Shown: positions 35,640-44,708 of the stretch, piece by piece
Position numbering within the stretch: the stretch's first letter is position 1
How the letters are laid out: each line of letters opens with the position of its first letter
Source: Oceanospirillales bacterium
GTDB taxonomy: Bacteria; Pseudomonadota; Gammaproteobacteria; Pseudomonadales; Balneatricaceae
Assembly (NCBI GenBank): GCA_018223185.1
Contig: JAAEYW010000002.1
Span: 186,001-250,000, forward strand
DNA: 64,000 nt
Reading direction: 5' to 3'
The notes under the pieces: model-generated
Seen by the model: only the letters and a program-made list of their open reading frames with translations
The model's database searches: none
What the model was told of the DNA's origin: nothing
Position numbers and translations under genes: made by a program

Positions 35640-36188
35640 TCAGAAAACAGGGCTAACAGTGACGCGCACCTGGATCCGGTTACCCGGATCACGATCCATA
35701 CGGGTATGATAAGTGCGACCATTGTAACGGTATGTCACTTTGTAACCGGTTACCCGCTCATAATACTCAACATCCTGCTGTACGTTACAGCGTGTTTCGG
35801 TGCGATATTCAACGGTGTTACCACGTTGGTGACTGTTACGACTGATATCATTACCGATAGAGGCCCCCAGCACCGCTCCGACAACCGCCCCTACTTTTTT
35901 GTTATCCTGGCCTGCGCCCAGCTCGTTGCCGATCGCTCCGCCAATGATACCGCCTAGTATAGGCCCTGTGTAAGATTTACGCCGGTGATCCGGTGTTTCG
36001 TACCGAACGTCTTCCTCCCAGCATTCACGCCGTGGAACGCGGCGTTCAGTCTGCACCACAATCGGTTCGACATGAGTCACCCGGGCAAACTCCCGGTGAT
36101 GCTTGCTTTCTTTAAAGCGGGAATCCGCCTGAGCCATACCGGACACAAGTCCCAGTGCAATAAGGCTGCCTGCAATTAACGTTTTCAT
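35640..36188 (-). CDS. exported glycine-zipper 2TM envelope protein
   Basis: A 182-residue protein with signal peptide 1-21 (LIAGSLIALGLVSGMAQA). There is no lipobox cysteine. The middle has two glycine-zipper helices (GPILGGIIGGAIGNELGAG and VGAVVGAVLGASIGND), as in SlyB/Rick17kDa-type outer-membrane proteins, and a basic N-terminal half. The C-terminus is Tyr/Arg-rich (YRYNGRTYHTRM). It heads the PepSY-RR-HK cluster, with 27 bp to the PepSY gene. Confidence 0.85.
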   Translation of the reverse strand: MKTLIAGSLIALGLVSGMAQADSRFKESKHHREFARVTHVEPIVVQTERRVPRRECWEEDVRYETPDHRRKSYTGPILGGIIGGAIGNELGAGQDNKKVGAVVGAVLGASIGNDISRNSHQRGNTVEYRTETRCNVQQDVEYYERVTGYKVTYRYNGRTYHTRMDRDPGNRIQVRVTVSPVF

Positions 36189-36336
36189 GACTACTCTCCC
36201 ACCTCTGCTCTTTGGAGTATGCAGCCTATTGTCGTGCTACAGGACTGAACCAATCCTGAACTGTAAATTGCCTGTGGGTACTTTACATATCTTTACAGGG
36301 CGGCGTAAAACAAATGTCAGAACGGTTTACGCATAA

Positions 36337-36367
36337 AAAAACCGGCCTGAACCGGCCGGTTTTTTTC
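36337..36367. terminator. bidirectional intrinsic terminator
   Basis: AACCGGCC (36340-36347) pairs with GGCCGGTT (36354-36361) and is flanked by A-run and T-run. On the minus strand it ends the DUF2892 transcript ahead of the glycine-zipper gene. Confidence 0.85.
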
Positions 36368-36417
36368 AGACATTTAAACTGCCTGCTATTGATCGCTTCT
36401 CAGCGTGATTGCTCAGC

Positions 36418-36606
36418 TTAGCACTTCTTACAGGTACTGACGCCCAGCACCCGGTATAAAGGGCACCAGCCAAACAGAGCGATCGCAATGAACGGCACGC
36501 CAATCCATCCCCAAGCGGTTTGAGGTCCCACAAACACCAATGCAATCAGTACCAGCCCGACCAGAATACGCACCACTTTATCCACAGATCCGATATTCTT
36601 TTCCAT
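36418..36606 (-). CDS. DUF2892 (YgaP C-terminal-like) membrane protein
   Basis: A 62-residue protein with two TM helices (VRILVGLVLIALVFVGP and IGVPFIAIALFGW) and the family end CPLYRVLGVSTCKKC. The NIGSVDKVVRI start is typical. DUF2892 proteins are stand-alone forms of the membrane part of the YgaP rhodanese and are often near sulfur or persulfide genes. Here it lies near a Crp/Fnr regulator. Confidence 0.9.
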   Translation of the reverse strand: MEKNIGSVDKVVRILVGLVLIALVFVGPQTAWGWIGVPFIAIALFGWCPLYRVLGVSTCKKC

Positions 36607-36710
36607 TTTTCCATCCTCAGCTTTATTCAGGTTTGGATTAATTATCTATGCAATTACTGAAAATGTCTGTGACAAAGTCACACGGGTCATCATTTCTGAC
36701 TCATTTTAGC

Positions 36711-37376
36711 TCAGCTATCCTTTGCCGCACGTTTTACCGCCTCTTTATTCAGAAACAGCACCTGATTGCGACTCAGGGCAACCCACTCTTTCTGCTCAAA
36801 CAGTTTCAGCTGTCGGCTGACAACCTCTCTGGCCGTGCCCAGCTCGTCGGCAATCTCCTGATGGGAACGCAACAACACACAACCCGGACCTACATGCTCA
36901 ACCAGATAACGGGCCAGGCGTTTCTCGATACGTTCAAATGCGATCTCCTGCACCAGACCGATCAGACGGGCCAGCCGCTCACCATAAGAATCAAATATAA
37001 ACCGTCGTAATCCTTCCGATTCAGTAATGGCACGCTGAAACTCAGACAACGGAATCAGAAACGCCGTCACTTCGGTCTCGGTAACCCCCTCTGCCGGATA
37101 GTCCTCAGCCCCCAGCAGGCAGGAGGTCGTCAGCACACAGGTGCCCTGATTTTCAATCCGGTACAGAACCAGTTCCCGGCCATTGGCATTTCGCCCCAGC
37201 ACCTTTACCACCCCGGAGACCACCATGATGAAGTGGGCACAGACACTGCCCTGATGAAAGATCACCTGATCTGCCGGCAGCTGAACTTTCTGCGCCCGGC
37301 TCAGGATTGCCAGACCGACCTCATCCAGCTGTTGTAGCTGCGGAAACTGACCGGTCAGCAGCGTTAAATCATTCAT
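36711..37376 (-). CDS. Crp/Fnr-family transcriptional regulator
   Basis: A 221-residue regulator. Residues 15-130 are a cyclic-nucleotide-type beta barrel (DQVIFHQGSVCAHFIMVVSG). The HTH is LRSHQEIADELGTAREVVSR. It lacks the N-terminal cysteine cluster of FNR, so it is not an Fe-S oxygen sensor of that kind; the few Cys (QGSVC, CVLTTSC) could respond to persulfide or redox, which is an inference. ATG 37376 overlaps the end of the upstream small membrane gene by 8 bp, so the two are coupled. Confidence 0.88.
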   Translation of the reverse strand: MNDLTLLTGQFPQLQQLDEVGLAILSRAQKVQLPADQVIFHQGSVCAHFIMVVSGVVKVLGRNANGRELVLYRIENQGTCVLTTSCLLGAEDYPAEGVTETEVTAFLIPLSEFQRAITESEGLRRFIFDSYGERLARLIGLVQEIAFERIEKRLARYLVEHVGPGCVLLRSHQEIADELGTAREVVSRQLKLFEQKEWVALSRNQVLFLNKEAVKRAAKDS

Positions 37377-37623
37377 GTTCTGCCGGTTTATCTGCAGCCT
37401 GACGCCGGGCACGAACCGCCAGCATGACGTAACGAATGTTGTAAATAAACCCGATCCCCAGAGCGATCGGCATTGTCACCAGAAAAACACTGCCCAGCGC
37501 CGGGGAGGTGAGCAACTGCCCCAGCCAGAGACAGAGAACACTTACGATTGCCACCGGCACACCGGTACGCATCATCATTTTCAACCAGCGATCAGAACGG
37601 ATCTGCTTTTTATCTATAACCAT
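37369..37623 (-). CDS. small two-TM membrane protein
   Basis: An 84-residue protein with a basic N-terminus (KKQIRSDRWLK), TM1 (VPVAIVSVLCLWLGQLL), and TM2 (LGSVFLVTMPIALGIGFIY), ending in a charged tail. It is translationally coupled to the Crp/Fnr gene. I do not recognise a family with confidence. Context suggests it is either regulated by, or works with, that regulator. Confidence 0.7.
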   Translation of the reverse strand: MVIDKKQIRSDRWLKMMMRTGVPVAIVSVLCLWLGQLLTSPALGSVFLVTMPIALGIGFIYNIRYVMLAVRARRQAADKPAEHE

Positions 37624-37772
37624 TAACGCCTCCAGGGATCAGTTACCCTAAGAATACGTTTTTACTGTGGGAAACAATAGCCTGATATTCTCACTAAGAC
37701 GCTGGCAATAGCGATTACCGCAGGGTGTTGTGCCTAATAAACAGGATTGTTAGGTATTCCCGCCAAGAGTTT

Positions 37773-37781
37773 TGCTATAAT
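37773..37781 (+). promoter_or_regulatory. extended -10 promoter element of ilvD
   Basis: TG-C-TATAAT gives a consensus -10 with an upstream TG, about 48 bp before the ilvD start. A good -35 at the normal spacing is absent, consistent with an extended -10 promoter. Confidence 0.5.
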
Positions 37782-37828
37782 CCGCGGTCTTATACCAAAA
37801 ATTCACTACAGCTGCAGAGGATCTGTGC

Positions 37829-39661
37829 ATGCCACAATATCGCTCCAAGACCTCCACCGCAGGTCGAAATATGGCCGGTGCCCGCGCACTTTGGCGCGCC
37901 ACGGGGATGAAGGATGACGATTTCCAGAAGCCGATCATCGCCATTGCCAACTCATTCACCCAGTTTGTTCCGGGCCATGTCCATCTGAAAGATATGGGTC
38001 AGCTGGTCGCCCGTGAAGTTGAAAAGGCTGGCGGCGTAGCCAAAGAGTTCAACACCATTGCGATCGATGACGGTATCGCCATGGGTCACGATGGCATGCT
38101 TTACTCTCTGCCATCCCGGGATATTATCGCCGACTCCGTTGAATACATGGTTAATGCCCACTGCGCCGACGCACTGGTGTGTATCTCCAACTGTGACAAG
38201 ATCACACCGGGAATGCTGATGGCGGCTATGCGCCTCAACATTCCGGTTATCTTTGTCTCCGGTGGCCCGATGGAAGCCGGTAAGACCAAACTGTCTGAGC
38301 ACAAACTGGATCTGGTTGATGCCATGGTAATGGCGGTTGATCCGGCCGCCTCCGATGAGATGGTTGATGCCGTTGAACGATCCGCATGCCCGACCTGTGG
38401 CTCATGCTCCGGTATGTTCACGGCTAACTCAATGAACTGTCTGGCCGAAGCGCTGGGACTGGCACTGCCTGGCAATGGTACGGTTGTTGCAACTCACGCA
38501 GACCGCAAAGAGCTGTTCCTTGAAGCGGGTCGCAGCATCGTAGAGATGGCGAAACGTTACTATGAACAGGACGATGAGTCTCTGTTGCCGCGCTCGGTGG
38601 GCTTCAAGGCCTTCGAGAACGCTATGACGCTGGATATCGCTATGGGAGGGTCAACTAATACCATCCTGCACCTGCTGGCGATCGCTCAGGAAGCTGAAAT
38701 CGATTTCACCATGGCCGATATTGATCGTCTGTCACTGACGGTACCTCAGCTGTGTAAAGTTGCACCAAACACCCCTAAATACCATGTCGAAGATGTTCAC
38801 CGTGCCGGTGGTATCATGGCGATTCTGGGAGAGCTGGACCGTGCCGGAAAACTACATACCGATGCGCCAACAGTTCACGCGCCAACGATGAAAGACGCAC
38901 TGGATAAGTGGGACATCATGCGTAACCCGTCAGCAGAAGTGATGGAGTTTTACAAGGCAGGTCCTGCCGGCATTCCGACCCAGGTCGCCTTCAGTCAGGC
39001 AACCCGCTGGCCAACGCTGGATGGCGATCGTGCCAACGGCTGTATCCGTTCAATTGAACACGCGTTCTCTCTGGAAGGTGGTCTGGCAGTCCTGCGGGGC
39101 AATATTGCCCTGGACGGTTGTGTGGTAAAAACCGCCGGTGTGGATGAATCAATTCTGGTATTTGAAGGGCCTGCACATATTACTGAATCTCAGGATGAAG
39201 CGGTTGCCAACATCCTCGATGACACGGTCAAGGCGGGCGATGTCATTATTGTGCGTTACGAAGGCCCTAAAGGCGGCCCCGGAATGCAGGAGATGCTCTA
39301 CCCAACCTCATACATCAAGTCGAAAGGTCTGGGCAAAGAGTGCGCACTGCTGACTGACGGACGCTTCTCCGGCGGCACATCCGGCCTGTCAATTGGTCAC
39401 GTTTCTCCGGAAGCGGCTGCGGGCGGTGCTATCGGACTGGTTCGCAACGGGGACCGTATCCGCATCGATATACCCAACCGTACTATCGATGTACTGCTGT
39501 CCGATGAAGAACTGGCTCAGCGTCGCGCTGAACAGGATGCACTCGGCTGGAAACCTGTTAAAGAACGTCCGCGCAAGGTATCTGCGGCCCTTAAGGCTTA
39601 CGCTCTGCTGGCTACATCGGCAGACAAAGGCGCTGTTCGCGATCTGTCCAAGCTGGACTAA
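37829..39661 (+). CDS. ilvD: dihydroxy-acid dehydratase
   Basis: A 610-residue Fe-S enzyme of valine, leucine and isoleucine synthesis; E. coli IlvD has 616 residues. Cluster and signature motifs: [13 protein letters not shown] near residue 122 and [19 protein letters not shown] near residue 190. The C-terminal [20 protein letters not shown] is also conserved. It is monocistronic, with a strong terminator after it. Confidence 0.97.
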   Translation: MPQYRSKTSTAGRNMAGARALWRATGMKDDDFQKPIIAIANSFTQFVPGHVHLKDMGQLVAREVEKAGGVAKEFNTIAIDDGIAMGHDGMLYSLPSRDIIADSVEYMVNAHCADALVCISNCDKITPGMLMAAMRLNIPVIFVSGGPMEAGKTKLSEHKLDLVDAMVMAVDPAASDEMVDAVERSACPTCGSCSGMFTANSMNCLAEALGLALPGNGTVVATHADRKELFLEAGRSIVEMAKRYYEQDDESLLPRSVGFKAFENAMTLDIAMGGSTNTILHLLAIAQEAEIDFTMADIDRLSLTVPQLCKVAPNTPKYHVEDVHRAGGIMAILGELDRAGKLHTDAPTVHAPTMKDALDKWDIMRNPSAEVMEFYKAGPAGIPTQVAFSQATRWPTLDGDRANGCIRSIEHAFSLEGGLAVLRGNIALDGCVVKTAGVDESILVFEGPAHITESQDEAVANILDDTVKAGDVIIVRYEGPKGGPGMQEMLYPTSYIKSKGLGKECALLTDGRFSGGTSGLSIGHVSPEAAAGGAIGLVRNGDRIRIDIPNRTIDVLLSDEELAQRRAEQDALGWKPVKERPRKVSAALKAYALLATSADKGAVRDLSKLD

Positions 39662-39697
39662 GTTTTAACCGGCAACAAAAAAGCAGCCTCTGAAGTG

Positions 39698-39736
39698 ACC
39701 CCCAATAGTTGGACAACCAACATTGGGGGTTTTTTA
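39698..39736 (+). terminator. ilvD terminator, long hairpin
   Basis: ACCCCCAAT-A-GTTGG, loop ACAA, CCAACATTGGGGGT, then T's: a 14-bp stem with a single bulged A (39698-39730). The first part, TGAAGTGACCCCCAATAGTTGG at 39691-39712, resembles terminal inverted repeats of IS3-family elements. Confidence 0.88.
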
Positions 39737-39762
39737 TATCTGCACTTTATACACAGCCTGCT

Positions 39763-40512
39763 TCAGGCGCCGCTGAATACCTGCCACACCAGCCGCAAAG
39801 CAAGCGTCGTTACCAGCAGTCGGAAGATCACCTGAAATCGTTCCGCAGGCACCTTCTTCAAAAGATGCAACCCGATCCAGGTGCCGGCAAAACCGCCGGC
39901 AATCATCACAATAATCAGCGGCAGCCAATCCGTAAATGCAAAACCAATCAGGCCAAATACCAGCATTTTTAACAGGTGCTGAACCGTCATACAGGCAGCA
40001 AAGGTGGCAACTGTACGATACTTCTCATGCCCCAGACGGTGAACAAAGGCCGCCACCAGAGGCCCGGTGGCACCGACAAACATAGTGATCAGCGTGGTTC
40101 CTGCGCCTGCCAGAGCAAGTCCGGCGGGCCGCATCTCCTGCTTACCGAACCCGGGTCCCCAGACCAGAAACAGGATAAATCCGGCCACACTCAGCTGAAT
40201 CATCTCAACCGGTAACTGCACCACCACAAAATAGGCGATCACCGCTCCGATCAGCGCGCCACCGAAAAACAGCCGCAGCAGTGACCAGTCGATATACTCC
40301 CGGGTCAGCAAAGCCCGGTTGCCATTGGAACCCAACTGCACCAGTCCATGCACAGGAATCAGCGCCGCTGGCGGCACAATGGTCGCCATCACAGCCAGCA
40401 GTAACACCCCGCCACCAATTCCCATTGCAGCAGTCAGCATTGAGGTGAGGGTGCTGGTTATGATGAGTAGTAGCGCTGTATCAGCACCGATCAGGTCAGG
40501 CAGCCAGTTCAC
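39763..40512 (-). CDS. TauE/SafE-family sulfite/anion exporter
   Basis: A 249-residue membrane protein with about eight TM helices and the TauE/SafE repeats: TAAMGIGGGVLLLAVMATIVP in the first half and GAGTTLITMFVGATGPLVAA in the second. Family members export sulfite, sulfoacetate or related anions; the substrate is not determinable. It is convergent with ilvD and shares its terminator region. Confidence 0.88.
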   Translation of the reverse strand: MNWLPDLIGADTALLLIITSTLTSMLTAAMGIGGGVLLLAVMATIVPPAALIPVHGLVQLGSNGNRALLTREYIDWSLLRLFFGGALIGAVIAYFVVVQLPVEMIQLSVAGFILFLVWGPGFGKQEMRPAGLALAGAGTTLITMFVGATGPLVAAFVHRLGHEKYRTVATFAACMTVQHLLKMLVFGLIGFAFTDWLPLIIVMIAGGFAGTWIGLHLLKKVPAERFQVIFRLLVTTLALRLVWQVFSGA

Positions 40513-40609
40513 AATGACTCAGGTTCAATAGTCGGGAAGGGAGATGAATTACAAAACAGTATCAACAGAAGCACAGAGGCAATACCCTGCACTTTCGTTG
40601 TCGCCAGCA

Positions 40610-41845
40610 TTATTCCTGCAGCGAAGACAGCACCTGATCAGCCCAGTTTAAACTATGGCGATAGGCAACTTCATAGAATGGCCGGTCTAAGAAATTACGC
40701 ATTTCAGACCATTCGCCACGCTCGTAATGCTGAACCTCCGTGAGAATCTCACCCATCTGGTTAATCCGTGAGAGGATGGCATCTTTAATCGCGTCGTCCA
40801 GAGGGATCTGATCCAGCAACACCTGCATTTCGGTGTCCATCATCGCATCGAGCTGTGACAACAGCCCGACCATAAAATAATTGATCGGATTCTGATAACT
40901 GAGCATCTCGGCCAGCAGCTCACACATCCGCCCGCGAATCAGCATCATGCGTGTCAGCTCGACCGGTTTACCGGACTGACCACTGAGCAGAAACAGCGCG
41001 GCCCACTTCTTGAGCTGATCCATGCCGATCAGCGAGACGGCATGGGAGATTGATTCAATCTGTTTGGGTGTACTGAAGGCGGCGGAATTGACCAGACGCA
41101 GTATTTTATAGGTCATCGCCGGATCATTAATGACGATCTGTTCAACTGACTGAGCGGTTGCCGCAGGGTTATTCAGTTCAGCCATCAGTTCCAGAATCAG
41201 GACTTTAGCACTGCCAAAGCTCTTCCCTTTGATAGATACCGGACGGCAGAGAAAATACCCCTGAAACAGATTGAAACTAAAATCGATAGCCCGCCGGAAA
41301 TCCTCCTGGCTTTCAACTTTATCGGCCAGAAGATGCACCCGATAAGGCTTACAGAAGCTAACCAGCTGTTTTAGTTCGGCATCATCATGACGCTGGATAT
41401 CGATCTTAACCACATACATCAGATCCAGCAGCGGGGTTTGCACTTTGTCACCGGTATAGTGGGTTAACGCAAACCGATAGCCCTGCGCCTTCCGCTCTCG
41501 CAATACCGACAGCAGTTCTTTAGATATACCGTCTTCCCGCAGCAATTCGAAAACAACCCCTTCCCGGGGAAGATCTGGCAACATATCTGACAGCAGCATA
41601 CTCTGAGTCAGCTTGACGAATAGCGGTAAATGCTTCGTTTTACCATCACTTGAGGCAACAGCATAGTTGTTGAGAATAACCGATGCAGTTGCCTGCTCGT
41701 CAGAAAACTCAGACGGCAACAAACCACTGTCGGATCGATACAGCAGACTGTAGGCCTGCACATCCTGACTTTTATTAAATACCGGTTGTCTGGCCAACAA
41801 AACAGAGCATTCTGTCTGCATATCCTCGTTTAGCGCAATACTCAC
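40610..41845 (-). CDS. degenerate-EAL plus HDOD signalling protein (YuxH-like)
   Basis: A 411-residue protein. Residues 10-200 resemble an EAL domain (LLARQPVFNKSQDVQAYSLL), but the catalytic motifs are lost: the usual E-x-L position reads VVFELLRED and the DDFGTG site reads ALTHYTGDK. Phosphodiesterase activity is therefore not expected. Residues 200-400 are an HDOD domain (IVINDPAMTYKILRLVNSAA, SISHAVSLIGMDQLKKW). Such proteins act as signalling adaptors. It is monocistronic. Confidence 0.88.
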   Translation of the reverse strand: MSIALNEDMQTECSVLLARQPVFNKSQDVQAYSLLYRSDSGLLPSEFSDEQATASVILNNYAVASSDGKTKHLPLFVKLTQSMLLSDMLPDLPREGVVFELLREDGISKELLSVLRERKAQGYRFALTHYTGDKVQTPLLDLMYVVKIDIQRHDDAELKQLVSFCKPYRVHLLADKVESQEDFRRAIDFSFNLFQGYFLCRPVSIKGKSFGSAKVLILELMAELNNPAATAQSVEQIVINDPAMTYKILRLVNSAAFSTPKQIESISHAVSLIGMDQLKKWAALFLLSGQSGKPVELTRMMLIRGRMCELLAEMLSYQNPINYFMVGLLSQLDAMMDTEMQVLLDQIPLDDAIKDAILSRINQMGEILTEVQHYERGEWSEMRNFLDRPFYEVAYRHSLNWADQVLSSLQE

Positions 41846-42271
41846 TATTCATCCCCTGATCAGATATCAATCCAGTATAACTCATCATCTCCCGCCATTA
41901 AGAGACCAAAATAAAAAAAACCAAACCCACGCTGTATATTATCAGAGTGATAAACGGAACATCTGTTTATCTCCCGGTTCGGGAAGTGCCTGATAACCCG
42001 GCAGCGCCGCATAACAGGCAATTGAAACGGTAACATTACCGTCAGTATTGCTGTTGAAGCGACACCTGAAATCTGTTTTAAAAAACTCCGTTTTCGTGGG
42101 AGCAGTCTTCCCCCCCAGATCCGCATAATAGAACGCTCATAGCGCCATAAGACGACCTTTGCACAATCGTAGATGACAGGGATTATTCCGGTCCCTGAAG
42201 GATACCAATAATGCCTCTCTGTCTATATAGTTATCAGCACAACTGTCTGTCTACATGGAGGTTACTTGTTG
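41846..42271. other. intergenic stretch, no gene seen
   Basis: This 426-bp gap carries the presumed promoter of the HDOD gene and of the downstream zinc-ribbon remnant. A minus-strand open frame at 41860-42126 has no ribosome site or recognisable composition and is not believed. Confidence 0.5.
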
Positions 42272-42489
42272 ATGGAACAACAAAGACGTTGCAGTGAATG
42301 CTTTTTACTGGTGCATAAAAAAAGCTTAATGCGCATGAGAATCTGGTAGAGCGAAACCATGTCTATAATGACACGGTCTATATCTGTAGTAGCTGCCACA
42401 CTCTGATAGGTTTAACAAACGTCCCTCACGAGTGGAGTATCCTTAACGATCAGGAAGATATTTCAGATGCACATTCTGACTCAGCCTGA
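42272..42489 (+). pseudogene. zinc-ribbon-like small gene with a frameshift at A7
   Basis: ATG 42272 has GGAGG at 42257-42261. Frame 1 reads MEQQRRCSECFLLVHKKS and would stop at 42347. From 42325 the -1 frame reads LNAHENLVERNHVYNDTVYI, then CSSCHTLIGLTNVPHEWSIL, and ends at 42487-42489. One extra A in the seven-A run 42317-42323 would join them into a 72-residue protein with two CxxC pairs (CSEC and CSSC), a zinc ribbon. It may be a true frameshift mutation, a sequencing error, or expression by slippage on A7. No homologue is claimed. Confidence 0.6.
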
Positions 42490-42656
42490 TCAGTATCCAC
42501 TGATACCGCAGCTTTACCGGCCTGCGGCATCCTGCCCACGTGACATACAGAGCGTTACTCAGTTTGGCAACTATTCAGATCTGCCAGCTGGTTATAGTTT
42601 CTCTCGTTTCAGTTAAGCTAAAGCCCGATAGATACACAAATAATGGAACTCTCAGC

Positions 42657-43061
42657 ATGACTGCGCCCCATAGAATTCTTTTTGTCTGCAGACACAATTC
42701 GATCCGTTCACAGATTGCCGAAGCCTTAGCCAATAAAATGGCTCATGGCAAAGTGATCGCCAAAAGTGCCGGGCCTGAGCCACTCCCTGTTCCCGGACAG
42801 ATTACAGAGTGGGTGACTCAGCTGAATGGCGGTAAAACCATTCCTGTAAGCAAAAGCCTGGATGAGATGGCCCGGGAACCGTTTGATACGATCATCACTC
42901 TCTGTGATAAAAGCCACCGCGCCCTTCCTGAACTGACAACCGATCAGCAGCATATCCGCTGGGATTTCGGGCATACTGATGACCCTGAAGCCCTGAAGCA
43001 TATGGAGATCGAAATATCAGAACGTATGAGCCTGATGCTACAGGCAAAAGGGCTGCTGTAG
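42657..43061 (+). CDS. low-molecular-weight phosphatase / ArsC-like protein
   Basis: A 134-residue LMW-PTP-fold protein. The active-site loop is CRHNSIRS (C-x5-R-S) near residues 11-18, directly after a hydrophobic strand, RILFV. A later acidic region (WDFGHTDDPEA) supplies the general acid Asp. Such proteins are either thioredoxin-coupled arsenate reductases or protein tyrosine phosphatases; no other ars gene is nearby. ATG 42657 starts MTAPHRILFVC. Confidence 0.82.
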   Translation: MTAPHRILFVCRHNSIRSQIAEALANKMAHGKVIAKSAGPEPLPVPGQITEWVTQLNGGKTIPVSKSLDEMAREPFDTIITLCDKSHRALPELTTDQQHIRWDFGHTDDPEALKHMEIEISERMSLMLQAKGLL

Positions 43062-43192
43062 ATGTAATAACCTGTTACTGAGGTAACTGCAGCCGGACAT
43101 TTCTTTGCCAGAGGGCGTCTGTTAAACTTAGCGCCCCAAAAGAAATACCGGCCGATTGCCGGACATATAACCTGCCAGTCCGGAACTCTAGA

Positions 43193-44704
43193 ATGTCTGC
43201 CGCATCTTCCGATTCAACCACACAATTTACCGCACACCCGTTCCGTTGGTTTCTGGCTCTGACAGCCCTGCTATTTTTCTACCGGGAGTGGGTCGTTCTC
43301 AGTACTCCGATCACCCTGTTTTATGATGAAGCCTACTATCTTGGCTGGGCTCAGACACCCGACTGGGGGTATTACTCGAAACCACCGATGGTGGGCTGGC
43401 TGATCGCACTCACTACCGCTGTTTTTGGTAATGCAGAGTGGGCCGTAAAACTGGCCTCGCCCCTGCTATACAGCGCTGCAGCGATCATAATTTACCGCAC
43501 CGCTGAGCGTTTTTCAGACGATAGAGTATTAGCGTCAAAAGCCGCGCTGTTCAGTGGTTCAGTATTCCTGCTCATGCCTCTGGTGGGTTTTAACAGTCTG
43601 TTTATCACCACCGACGCGCCTCTCATTTTCTTCTGGTGCCTCTGCTTCTATGCCTTCCTGCGGGCCAAAGAGAGCAATAACGGTCTCTGGTGGCTTCTGG
43701 CCGGAGTGTCCGGAGGACTCGGGCTGCTATCGAAATATACCTTCATCATTTTACCCACAACCTTTCTGCTCTATGCAGCCCTGAGTCCCGCGGGACGGCA
43801 ACTGCTACTCAACCCCCGCTTCTGGATGACCTGCCTGCTGGCGATCAGCTTTTTGCTGCCCAACCTTTACTGGAATTATCAGCACGACTTTATCAGCTTC
43901 CAGCATACCGCGGAGATCTCTCACCAGAGCAGCAGTTCACTGAGCGTAAGCCGACTGTTTGAATTCTGGGCCGGGCAGCTGTTTGTATTTGGTCCGGTGT
44001 TTCTGATCTATATTGTTATCCGGGGACTGAAACGTCATCCCCGCAGCGATATTGAACGCCTGCTGTGGAGCCTGTTCTGGCCGACCTTTGTCGTGCTGTC
44101 AGTACAGGCATTTATGGCCCGCGCGAATGTCAACTGGGCCGGTCCTGCTTATATTGGTGCCTCACTGCTGGCAGGATATTATCTGAGTCAGCTCAGGGGT
44201 TACCGTATACTGGTGATCGGTCTGCTGACCAACCTGTTGTTTTCGGTCGCCTTCTACCACTACGGTGCAGTGACAAATACCCTTGGAATAGAGCGAAAAT
44301 GGGGCACGGACCCTTATAAACGCATACTGGGCTGGCCAGAGTTTGTGCATCAGTTTCAGCCCTGGTTTGATCAGTACCCGGACTACAAACTGGCCAGTGA
44401 TTCCCGCAAATTGCTGGCCTACTTTGGTTACTACATCACACCGCAGGATTTTAAAGGGGTCGCTCTGAGTGAAGACAGTTATATTGAGGATCATTATGAG
44501 CTTCAGTACCCGCTGTCCCGAAGCAAGGAAAAGCAGTTTCTGTTTGTCAGCGAACATGATGTTGACGCTAAACTGAAACGCTATTTCACTGATGTAACAC
44601 TGCTGACAGAACAAACCCTGCCCCTGTACAGCAACTTCACCCGCTCTGCACGTCTCTATAAAGTCAGCGGTTTTAAGGGAATTAAGCAAGAGGCTGAACA
44701 GTAA
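43193..44704 (+). CDS. GT39/ArnT-like membrane glycosyltransferase
   Basis: A 503-residue GT-C-fold transferase with about eleven to thirteen TM segments. The catalytic Asp is in LFYDEAYYLGWAQ, and a second motif, YYSKPPMVGWL, is typical of PMT_2 (GT39) proteins that move sugars from polyprenyl phosphate to lipid A or proteins. The C-terminal 100 residues are a periplasmic domain. It is 4 bp before a PAP2 phosphatase gene, suggesting a shared envelope-lipid role. Confidence 0.88.
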   Translation: MSAASSDSTTQFTAHPFRWFLALTALLFFYREWVVLSTPITLFYDEAYYLGWAQTPDWGYYSKPPMVGWLIALTTAVFGNAEWAVKLASPLLYSAAAIIIYRTAERFSDDRVLASKAALFSGSVFLLMPLVGFNSLFITTDAPLIFFWCLCFYAFLRAKESNNGLWWLLAGVSGGLGLLSKYTFIILPTTFLLYAALSPAGRQLLLNPRFWMTCLLAISFLLPNLYWNYQHDFISFQHTAEISHQSSSSLSVSRLFEFWAGQLFVFGPVFLIYIVIRGLKRHPRSDIERLLWSLFWPTFVVLSVQAFMARANVNWAGPAYIGASLLAGYYLSQLRGYRILVIGLLTNLLFSVAFYHYGAVTNTLGIERKWGTDPYKRILGWPEFVHQFQPWFDQYPDYKLASDSRKLLAYFGYYITPQDFKGVALSEDSYIEDHYELQYPLSRSKEKQFLFVSEHDVDAKLKRYFTDVTLLTEQTLPLYSNFTRSARLYKVSGFKGIKQEAEQ

Positions 44705-44708
44705 TCTG

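Noticed and set aside
41860..42126. Minus-strand 88-codon open frame
   Set aside because: Basic, low-complexity composition and no ribosome site or recognisable domain.
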